Shown: positions 55,605-64,000 of the stretch, piece after piece
Layout: the number at the start of each line of letters is the position of its first letter
Numbering within the stretch: position 1 is the stretch's first letter
Source: Lamellibrachia columna
Lineage: Eukaryota > Annelida > Polychaeta > Sabellida > Siboglinidae
NCBI GenBank assembly: GCA_963662155.1
Contig: OY759265.1
Span: 15,513,761-15,577,760, forward strand
Reading direction: 5' to 3'
DNA: 64,000 bases
Program-made: the position numbers and the translations under genes
The notes under the pieces: model-generated
What the model saw: the letters and a program-made list of their open reading frames with translations, nothing else
Database searches by the model: none
What the model was told of the DNA's origin: nothing

Positions 55605-56800
55605 TCATTGTCAACACACAACTCGCTGGCTGAGCCATCGGTAGATATCATCTACTTAGATTTTCAGAAAGCTTTTGACAAAGTGCCACATCAAAGATTA
55701 CTACTTAAATTAAAAGCCCATGGTATCGGGGATGGCTTAATTGACTGAATAGAAAAATGGCTGACTGACAGAAGACAGCGTGTTGTAGTAGATGGAGAAG
55801 TTTCAAACTGGAAATCAGTTTTGAGTGGGGTACCACAAGGATCAGTATTAGGACTTTTATTATTCTTAATATATATCAATGACTTGGACGACAATATAAC
55901 AAGTAACTTACTCAAATTTGCATATGACACACAAGTGTTTAGAAAGGTTAACACTGATGGTGATAGACAACATTTATAAAACGATCTAGACAGATTAGTG
56001 AAATGGTCTGAGAAGTGGCAGATGTTAAATTGTAATCTATAAAATGGGAGATACCGTTCTGGGTACTACTGTAAAGGAAAAGGACTTAGGAGTTACAATA
56101 AGTGCTGATGTGAAATGAAAGTTTCAGAGCAGTGTGGTATTGCAGCTTCAAAGGGTAATCAAATTATTGGGTTGGTTAGGAGAAACATAACTTACAAGGA
56201 TAAAAAGCTAATTATACCTATGTATAAAGCAATAGTTAGACTTCATTTAGAATACTGTATACAAGCGTGGAGACCATATCGTAAGAAGGATATAGATACA
56301 CTTGAACGCATACAGAGGAGAGCAACTAAAATTATTCCAGAACTGAGAGACCTTAGTTATGAAGAACAACTGAAAGAATGTGGTTTAACAACTCTAGAGA
56401 CAAGGAGGTTAAGAAGAGATAAGATTGACGTTTTTAAGATATTGAATGGGTATAAAAATATTGACAGAAATATGTTTTTCTCTCTCAAGAGAGATAGCAG
56501 AACTAGAGGACATGAGGTAAAGTTAGTAAAGGATAAATGTAGATTGGATATCAGGAAGTACTCATTCTCACAGAGGAGAGTAAATGAATCGAACAAATTA
56601 TCTACGGATTGTATAACCGCTAGCAGCGTGAAGATGTTTAAAAACAAGTTGGACACATATCTCAGGACGGCGGATTACACGTAGACGAACATTGATGGAC
56701 TCTCGATAAGCCAATGGATTCCTTGTCCACTTACCATTTGGGCCTTTGGCTTGGATGGCAAATCTTGTTAAATATTGTTAAATCTTGAGATTCTGACCCG
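55605..56800 (+). pseudogene. CR1-like LINE, reverse transcriptase to 3' end, decayed
   Basis: The frame reads VDIIYLDFQKAFDKVPHQRL (55645-55704), [25 protein letters not shown] (with [13 protein letters not shown] after it) and [11 protein letters not shown], where the catalytic FADD is changed to FAYD. Stops and an internal deletion near 56030-56045 break it. From 56115 a frame of 189 codons covers the C-terminal region, with YKAIVRLHLEYCIQAWRPYR, ERIQRRATKIIPELRDLSYE and the end SSVKMFKNKLDTYLRTADYT (stop at 56682-56684). The 3' end contains GGCTTGGATGGCAAATCTTG and short TTGTTAAATC repeats. Two reversed 3' fragments of the same type lie upstream at 52.1 and 55.4 kb. Confidence 0.87.
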
Positions 56801-56809
56801 GTTTCAGAT

Positions 56810-57420
56810 CATTGATGCGCGAACGCAATTCTAAATTCGTCCGTTTTCGAAGCCAAATAGCCAATGATTGACGTCGAATTTAGTTGCTACCTTTCAACGA
56901 AACGTGGCAGTGCTTATCACGACGAAATCACGTTTAATAATCCCAATGCTGCGCTCGGTCATAGGTCCTACGTGGCTGGTATCATCGACTTAGTTCTTCT
57001 TCGTAGTTCCCTTCATAGAGGGGCGACGTCGATTAGTTGTACTGCTGCACTGCTTTGGTTGTTGTCCTTTTCCAAATCTCCCGGTCGGCGGCTCCCCTCC
57101 CTCTTTTCATCCCCCTTCGCCTTTTCACGCCCCTCTTAATGTAGTCTTCCCATTTTGTGGTCCAACTCTTCTCCTACGGCCTCGCTGTTCCACCGCCTCT
57201 GCTTTCCTTGGTAGTCGGTCCGTCTCCATCCGCACTAAGTGACCTGCACACACCATGCCTTACTAGGCTTCCCGTTAAGGCGAACTGCATCTCAACCGGT
57301 GGCCTTGTCGAAATTGTAAAATTAACTCAACAGCAGGCGCCACAAAACATGCATTAGGGGAGGCCTACGATTCAGCAGCAGTTACTAAGAACGACGTTTT
57401 CCCAGTATTGGCACAAACAC
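56810..57420 (-). other. sequence between the two LINEs (copy 1), probable LINE 3' untranslated region
   Basis: About 600 bases with GC-rich, pyrimidine-rich patches (CCCGGTCGGCGGCTCCCCTC). Plus-strand frames of 91 and 66 codons are the same in both copies simply because the DNA is duplicated. Position suggests the 3' untranslated part of the minus-strand LINE; no motif proves it. Repeated at 58040-58650. Confidence 0.4.
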
Positions 57421-57421
57421 A

Positions 57422-57732
57422 TTAACAAAAGCACACTACGATCATCATCGGCGGTGTTCTCGGTTTCGAGTATGACATTAACATCGCAGATCGTTCAACG
57501 TTTTCTCGCAAAAGCTCTTTCATGGGACAGTTGGCCAACACGAGCCGCCAATTTCCTTCCGCAGTATCGGCATGCGAACTCTGGCTGCTGATTTGTTTGA
57601 TTTGCGAGCGCGAGCGGACGTCGTTTGATTTCGGCATCGGTTGCTCTTTTGGTTTCGGCTTTTGCGGCTCCTTTTTTGACTGCCGTACGCCACGCACTGC
57701 GAGCGTGCACCATCTCCTCCCAGTGCCTCTTG
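57422..57732 (-). pseudogene. duplicated 3' end of the RTE-like LINE (copy 1)
   Basis: Carries the same minus-strand C-terminal coding as 58652-58962 (WEEMVHARSAWRTAVKKG, FACRYCGRKLAARVGQLSHE) but is joined at 57732/57733 to CR1-like sequence, so it has no upstream part. The 154-codon minus-strand frame crossing the junction is a chance fusion of two reversed or unrelated LINE parts and not a gene. Confidence 0.88.
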
Positions 57733-58651
57733 CTAGAGGACATGAGGTAAAGTTAGTAAAGGATAAATGTAGATTGGATATCAGGAAGTACTCATTCTCA
57801 CAGAGGAGAGTAAATGAATCGAACAAATTATCTACGGATTGTATAACCGCTAGCAGCGTGAAGATGTTTAAAAACAAGTTGGACACATATCTCAGGACGG
57901 CGGATTACACGTAGACGAACATTGATGGACTCTCGATAAGCCAATGGATTCCTTGTCCACTTACCATTTGGGCCTTTGGCTTGGATGGCAAATCTTGTTA
58001 AATATTGTTAAATCTTGAGATTCTGACCCGGTTTCAGATCATTGATGCGCGAACGCAATTCTAAATTCGTCCGTTTTCGAAGCCAAATAGCCAATGATTG
58101 ACGTCGAATTTAGTTGCTACCTTTCAACGAAACGTGGCAGTGCTTATCACGACGAAATCACGTTTAATAATCCCAATGCTGCGCTCGGTCATAGGTCCTA
58201 CGTGGCTGGTATCATCGACTTAGTTCTTCTTCGTAGTTCCCTTCATAGAGGGGCGACGTCGATTAGTTGTACTGCTGCACTGCTTTGGTTGTTGTCCTTT
58301 TCCAAATCTCCCGGTCGGCGGCTCCCCTCCCTCTTTTCATCCCCCTTCGCCTTTTCACGCCCCTCTTAATGTAGTCTTCCCATTTTGTGGTCCAACTCTT
58401 CTCCTACGGCCTCGCTGTTCCACCGCCTCTGCTTTCCTTGGTAGTCGGTCCGTCTCCGTCCGCACTAAGTGACCTGCACACACCATGCCTTACTAGGCTT
58501 CCCGTTAAGGCGAACTGCATCTCAACCGGTGGCCTTGTCGAAATTGTAAAATTAACTCAACAGCAGGCGCCACAAAACATGCATTAGGGGAGGCCTACGA
58601 TTCAGCAGCAGTTACTAAGAACGACGTTTTCCCAGTATTGGCACAAACACA

Positions 58652-60460
58652 TTAACAAAAGCACACTACGATCATCATCGGCGGTGTTCTCGGTTTCGAG
58701 TATGACATTAACATCGCAGATCGTTCAACGTTTTCTCGCAAAAGCTCTTTCATGGGACAGTTGGCCAACACGAGCCGCCAATTTCCTTCCGCAGTATCGG
58801 CATGCGAACTCTGGCTGCTGATTTGTTTGATTTGCGAGCGCGAGCGGACGTCGTTTGATTTCGGCATCGGTTGCTCTTTTGGTTTCGGCTTTTGCGGCTC
58901 CTTTTTTGACTGCCGTACGCCACGCACTGCGAGCGTGCACCATCTCCTCCCAGTGCCTCTTGCTGATATCGGCGGCGTGGAGGTGTCGCTTTATGCAGTA
59001 AGTAATGTAGCCTAAGTGTGGTCTTCCAACATTTCGCTTTGCCTGCCATAGCTCGCCGTACAGAGCTGCCTTAGACAGAGGCCGACTGAATTCGAGCCGA
59101 CAGTTCTTTGTCGAGGCTGCAGTCGTTTGCGATGGTGCTCCCAAGGTATTTAAAGGTGGTAGCGACGTTAAGTGGCATACCATTGAGCAAGATCGTCGGC
59201 GCTGTGTACGGTGTCCCTGGAACGGGTTGATGAAAGACCTCAATTTTCGAACATTGATAGAGATGCAGAAGCGGCGACAAACCTGTCAAGTATCGTTTGC
59301 AGATCAACCTCAAAATGTGACACAAAGCCTGTATCGTCATCGGGACACATTGAAAAGCCTTCCTTCGGAGCGTGTTGTTATGTCAACGCCTTTGGTGGTG
59401 TCACAATTTGAAACTTCAAGCACTGCAGTCAAGAAGAGAGTAAACAGTCTCGGCGCTAGGACGCAGCCTTGTTTAACTCCGTGTGCGACAGGAAATGCAT
59501 CCGTCAACTCATCGTTAATCAACCCCTGTGCTTGCATGCCCTCGTGAAACGCCCGCAGCATCAATATGAACTTGTCAGGGCAGCCACATTTCGAGAGAAG
59601 TCGCCACAGACAAGGGCGACTGATCGAGTCGAACGCTCTTGAAAAATTAACGAATGCTATGTAAAGCGGTTTGTTCTGTTCGGCTGCCTTCTCTTGCAGC
59701 TGTCTTAAGGTGGAGATCATGTCGATCGTGCTGTGTGATGAACGAAACCCGCACTGTGCTTATGGAAGGATATCATTTGCAACGACCAGCAGTCGCTGGA
59801 GCTGAATTTTTGAAAAGATTTTGCTTGCAATGGCTAGTAGCGAGATTCTGCGATAGTTGCCACAGTCCTACCGATCTCCTTTACGTTTATAGATGTTTAC
59901 AATCAGCGCATCTTTGAAGTCCTGCGGTAGTTCACCAGACTCCCAGTAGCGTCTGTATCTGTCGAGTAGATTGGCAACTAGGGTGTCGCCTCCGTCTTTG
60001 TACAACTCAGCCTGAATCCCGTCTAATCCGGCTGCTTTATTCATCCAACTCATCTCGGATGGGACACTGTTAGATTGACTCTAGGATTTGGTCAATGATT
60101 TCGGAGGTTCGGCTTAGCAGCGTCGTGTAGCAATCCTTCCAGCGGCTCCGGATGTGTGGCTTGCTAGACAACAGAGTATTTCCATCAGCGGTCTTTAGGT
60201 CGGCGCGGCCCGTAAATACTTTTCAGCGACTGAAAGACTCCCCTGGAGTCACCTCGATCAGAAAGTGCTTGCACATCGTCGGCTATCGCGTCCCGCCAGC
60301 TTTCTTCCATGTGTCGTAGTTCGCGCTGAAGCTTCGACTTTGTTCATGATGTTGTATCGCAGCTTGCGACTGAGGGTTGCTAAGACGTTCCTGAAGTGCA
60401 GCGCGGTTATCGCGAAGAAATGTGTATACCGCTGGATCGTTGTAATCAAACCAATGTTTG
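58652..60460 (-). pseudogene. RTE-like LINE, nearly complete RT region, decayed
   Basis: On the minus strand from 60450: a segment upstream of the RT (DYNDPAVYTFLRDNRAALQE), then MNKAAGLDGIQAELYKDGGD and GELPQDFKDALIVNIYKRKG (60053-59870), STLRQLQEKAAEQNKPLYIA and RAFDSISRPCLWRLLSKCGC (59714-59590), and VAHGVKQGCVLAPRLFTLFL (about 59486-59427). A stretch with the expected ADD motif is lost or altered. FKYLGSTIANDCSLDKELSA (about 59160) follows; then a deletion joins it to LYGELWQAKRNVGRPHLGY and a C-terminal zinc-finger-like CRYCGRKLAARVGQLSHE. It resembles invertebrate proteins often labelled craniofacial development protein 2-like. Several frame breaks make it inactive. Clade assignment is from recall. 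Confidence 0.85.
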
Positions 60461-60480
60461 CACGTCTAGCACCTCTTTAT

Positions 60481-61133
60481 ATTGATCAACACACTGAATG
60501 ATTTACTTTAGGGTTTGCGGGATAAATCGATTCTACTGCCAATAACAGCCACCCAGTGAGAACAATGTATTACAGCTGTACTAGAAACAAGGAACAATGG
60601 GGTATGACGCCAGGTGCCGTTCACTTTGTCATTCTACGCGCCATTGATGCCATAAATACAAATGAAAGATAATGGTTAAATCTGTTCCAATTGATATCTT
60701 TGATGTTTTCTTTATTTTGGCTCTACTAGGAAACCGAACATTGTGACAACAAAAATACGAATCGGTTTCAATGTTTTATTTATTTGAATTATTCATGTTT
60801 GGCTGCATTTTCTACTTCACGCGTAGTAAAACAATTTGAAGTTTAAATAGTTACGGAAAACGCAACTTGGTGCGCGTCGGGTTCACGCCAGGCTACACCA
60901 CGAGGGGCGCTAAAAACGGTACGATCGTAGCCACATTTTTTTTTGCACAATGTATGCTGACCATTCACATACAGTCGTGGAATATGCGCTGACACATTCG
61001 CACAACCACGAAACGGAAAATCGTTGTCAGTCGTGTATTAATGGCAACAATTATGATGTAAACATGTGTATTTGTTATATAATATTACGTCAACATTATT
61101 ATGCATGGATGCATACATGGATACACACATACA
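60481..61133. other. AT-rich non-coding DNA
   Basis: Nothing recognised. Confidence 0.45.
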
Positions 61134-61168
61134 TACACGCATACACACGCACACACGCGCGTACACAG

Positions 61169-61238
<70 letters not shown>

Positions 61239-61239
61239 C
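61120..61239. repeat. (CA)n / (GCAC)n microsatellite
   Basis: ACACATACATAC-type degenerate start, a (GCAC)n block (61168-61200) and a clean (CA)n run to 61238. Confidence 0.96.
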
Positions 61240-61259
61240 CGACGTAGTAATTTAATCAA

Positions 61260-61980
61260 TATTCCCGAGGTGACACTACTGTTCGTCGATTTCTGGAAAT
61301 AACTTTACGTGTTGTGTGGAGAAGACAGCATGCACATGACATGCTGAAAACGGCGGTGAATGTTCGCATCGAATACAAAAAGTCGCAGGGGACGTTTTCT
61401 AACGAGCCATTAAATAATACGAACTGGGCTGAAGCGACGCGGTTGACGGGCTCCTTGTTCGCTTTGCGTGACGGGGAACGGCAGCCTAAGACCAACGGGT
61501 GGAGTTCGAACATTGCCTGCCGCCGGCCGCCAGAGACCGGGTCCGTCAACCGTAGCGCCTCGTGGTTTACCAACAGACGGCGTCCTGGAGACGCAGGACC
61601 AGGGTTTAATTATCGTTCACACTAGTTGCTAAATCGATTGTTTGCTACATACAGATGAACACGCAAAACAGCAATCACAAAGACAATACGTATATGATCG
61701 CCGTCGGAGATATCAGAAACAAACTCGGATTGCGCTTGAGTGTGCACAGCTTGGAGTTGATTTTTTCTTTCATCTTTCGTCCCATTGTTGTGTTCTCGAC
61801 AACAGGAATAGTAGTAGGAACGAGGGGAGAAACAAAGGAGGACCAAAGAACGGAGATATTCGTACACGGTATGTAAACATCTACGTAAATTTACAATATA
61901 ATTTACAACGTAAATACAGCGCCGTAAAACTAGAGATGCCACACACTGCCCATTTCGCCAAGGAGGTTTAACGTGTTGGT
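61260..61980. other. GC-enriched unique segment, possible exon or regulatory DNA
   Basis: 61320-61620 is GC-rich and unique in the window, with overlapping frames of about 100 codons on both strands (61314-61625 plus and 61256-61573 minus). None has a recognisable motif. On the plus strand ACACGGTATGTAAAC (about 61864-61878) would be a fair splice donor closing a 61642-61870 frame. I cannot decide between an unrecognised exon and conserved non-coding DNA. Confidence 0.25.
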
Positions 61981-62028
61981 TTCGGCTCAGTGATTGCGTT
62001 TATATCTGGCCTTATCGTTATTTAAAGC

Positions 62029-62165
62029 GAAACAAAAGTCGTGGTTTTGGGGCTATGCACCTAAAAGTCATGGTTTTGGGGCTATGCACCTAAAAGAGGA
62101 AACACAAACTAAACACGTGCAACTAAAATCAACACTATGACGCCAGTCTTTTACTCATCTTCATA
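62029..62165 (+). mobile_element. MITE single-arm fragment with internal 29-bp duplication
   Basis: Starts GAAACAAAAGTCGTGG like the MITE ends at 27.8 kb, with GGGGCTATGCACCTAAAA twice 29 bases apart, then CGCCAGTCTTTTACTCATC. Only one arm is present. It lies about 130 bases before a full copy, in the same orientation as that copy's left arm. Confidence 0.8.
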
Positions 62166-62296
62166 GTCATTGTGTTTCGAGAATAATTGTATTGTGTTCC
62201 ATGTAAGCAAATAATATGACTTTTTTTAAAGAAAGGAAACATAATCTATGCAAAAATCGGCAGTTATTGCATTTATAATATATTTGATTAAAAAGC

Positions 62297-62886
62297 GAAA
62301 AAAATCATGACTTTGGAGTTATCCACCTAAAAGAGATAATAAAAACTAACAATGTGCAACTAACATCAAGAACATCACGCCAGTGGTTTACTCAGAATGT
62401 GTTGTAAAAGTGGGAGATTCCGGTCATTTCTCTCGTTCACGGAGGGCTGAGATGTTAACCAGCACGACCGATAAGCGCATGCGCAGGTATATGGAATCGG
62501 GGTAACCTAGACTATAAGTGACGCACTAAGGGAGGCCAGCATACGCAAAGTCTCAAACAAACGTGTTAGTTTGTCAGAAAGTTAGTAAACAAAGGCCAAA
62601 ATTCGTTAAGTTTGAACGCAATTCGAATGTCCATATCCTATTGAATCGAATAGAAATAGGTGTACACACATACATTTTCATTTGGCGAGCGAATATTGCC
62701 ACAATTCCGCCCTCGTGACGTCGGTCTATCACACAGCGCGGCCCATGAAATTAAGATGCTGTGTGTCCAAGAAGGTTTTTCTAGTAAACCACTGGCGTGA
62801 TTAATTTAACTTAATTGTAGTTACAAATGGCTATGTTTTGGTAACTCTTATAGGTGCATTAGGCCGAAAACAATTACCTTTGTGTC
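62297..62886. mobile_element. MITE with long terminal inverted repeats, copy 2
   Basis: The left arm (62297-62396) contains TTATCCACCTAAAAGAG and CGCCAGTGGTTTACTC. The right arm (62786-62886) contains GTAAACCACTGGCGTGATT, CTTATAGGTGCATTAGG and ATTACCTTTGTGTCC. The interior shares GGTAACCTAGACTATAAGTG, GGAGGCCAGCATACGCA and AGTCTCAAACAAACGT with copy 1 at 27.8-28.3 kb, in reverse orientation. No coding frame. Confidence 0.85.
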
Positions 62887-62917
62887 CTTTTAAATTTTAG
62901 GAGAAAGTTGAGCGAAT

Positions 62918-62992
62918 TATCACGCACGCACTTACGCACACACGCACGCACACACGCACGCACGCACCCACACAGACACACACGTACACTCA
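62918..62992. repeat. (CACG)-rich microsatellite
   Basis: Degenerate CACGCACGCACAC repeats directly after the MITE. Confidence 0.85.
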
Positions 62993-64000
62993 CATATTAT
63001 AGCATAGCATAGTTCCTAATACCGATCCTAGGTGGATGGACGGACCCCGGAGACAAACGACGCAGGAAGGACTGACGGAACTAGGCCAGACAGTGCTCGA
63101 TAGAACCGAATAGAGAAAGATGACCAAGAAGGTCGCCCTGCATATGTCGACTACGTCATGGCAGAAATTAGATAGGTGGCAGCCCTGGTTCGTCAGAGAA
63201 TAAGCTCTCATTTGAAGTATTAATTTGAGATATGTAGTCATAGGGATTAATGTGCGTAACTCAAATTCAAATTAGTAGATTGTGGTAATGATCATCAGTG
63301 GTGATTAGTTATAATGTTGATAACATCGTTAAGCTAACGTTGAGCATATCATATTTAAAACACCTCCCAGGATTATTTGAAATTGAGAGGCTTAATGGTA
63401 GCGGTTTTTTTATAGATCGGTGCTGTCGAGCAATTCTGTAATATTCTTTAACATAACAATCGTCGCCTTTCTGACTGGCTGTATGAATAGTTTTCAAATG
63501 ATGGCTTTTGTTTACAGTGTGTATTTTACAGCACTGACGTCAACAAATTGTTGTACGCGCTGTTGTACGGCATCGCGAATGTCAAGGTTGTTCGCTAAAC
63601 GTTCTATTCAATGTTGAGCCAAGTTTAAGCTGTATCTCAGGGATCGTCGCATAAGTTCTCAAAGTAAAAAAAAACGCCTAGTGTTTAGTATTTGTTGAGA
63701 CCACCCAACCCCACCCACAAGTGTTGTGGGCCTTGAGATTACACAAACATTGCCTGTCCAAAAGCACAGTCAATAGGTGCTACCCGGAACAACCCGGGGC
63801 GCCTCCGCTACATAATGGAACACTAACATCAAATGAAATCGCGTGAATGTTTCGACGGAAGTACAACACGTAATTTGTGCGAATCTTTTGCCGTGCGATG
63901 AAACAATCGCGTATCTAGGTCAGATGACAACGCTTGCTCAATCTCATTCGAAGTTATTCAAACGTCAGAATAGCCGATTGTTGGCGTTCGTATGCTAGCA
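62993..64000. other. non-coding DNA, nothing recognised
   Basis: Short frames on both strands show no motif. A small CCCACAAGTGTTGTGGG hairpin lies at about 63713-63729. Confidence 0.45.

Larger units (their letters stand above)
56503..58962. repeat. recent tandem duplication, 1,230 bp x 2
   Basis: Copy 1 is 56503-57732 and copy 2 is 57733-58962. The only difference I found is A at 57228 against G at 58458 (CGTCTCCATCCG / CGTCTCCGTCCG). Each copy holds the last 60 codons and 3' end of the plus-strand CR1-like LINE, about 600 bases of other sequence, and the 3' end of the minus-strand RTE-like LINE. At the junction CTTGCT is followed by AGAGGACATG, with only a CT overlap between the two source breakpoints. 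Confidence 0.97.

Noticed and set aside
57422..57914. A 154-codon minus-strand protein and a 130-codon plus-strand protein across the duplication junction
   Set aside because: Both join parts of two different LINEs at the 57732/57733 duplication breakpoint, one of them read in the wrong orientation.

Overview
The window looks like intergenic or intronic DNA from an animal genome, probably a marine invertebrate and most likely a mollusc such as a gastropod. The reasons are the AT-rich, intron-like background, decayed LINE retrotransposons of CR1-like and RTE-like type, tRNA-derived SINEs whose tails carry a GCGCTTT...GCGCTATATAA block of the kind common in molluscs, miniature DNA transposons, and very many micro- and minisatellites. 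The species assignment is inference. There are no bacterial operons, and no complete host gene could be recognised.

Layout. 1-13.4 kb: AT-rich DNA with SINE pieces (3.1, 7.9, 10.3 and 10.7 kb), a 180-bp GT tract, a diverged 0.3-kb tandem duplication (7.0-7.6 kb) and an unclassified element with short terminal inverted repeats (9.0-9.8 kb). 13.4-14.4 kb: a CpG-rich block with CCAAT, GC-box and CRE-like motifs and a minus-strand splice donor, a candidate promoter and first exon. 15.1-18 kb: several minisatellites, including a 25-bp array of about 30 units. 20-42 kb: an unknown interspersed repeat family (at least six copies), a 0.55-kb MITE with long inverted repeats, fragments of a CR1-like LINE carrying its endonuclease region (27.3-27.8 and 35.2-36.9 kb, the second split by 650 bp of GT repeat), and five more minisatellites. 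42.9-44.4 kb: a strongly CpG-rich block holding the best protein-coding candidate, a 29-codon first exon on the minus strand ending at a consensus splice donor.

44.5-51.6 kb: a 52-bp array interrupted by a LINE that itself carries a SINE; a 207-bp-arm palindrome; a LINE whose reverse transcriptase runs into a 14-unit 66-bp array built from the RT segment around its catalytic motif; then an opposed LINE 3' end running into a 48-bp array in which every unit carries splice-donor-like and acceptor-like signals. 53-55 kb: a 24-bp array of almost 50 units and a 22-bp array. 55.6-60.5 kb: a CR1-like LINE and an RTE-like LINE, tail to tail, whose facing 3' ends lie in a 1,230-bp tandem duplication with one difference noticed between copies. 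61-64 kb: a CA tract, GC-rich single-copy DNA and two more copies of the MITE.

The long open frames here are nearly all tandem repeats whose unit lacks stops, or remnants of retrotransposons. The recurring theme is tandem repeats growing inside or at the edges of dead LINE coding sequence.
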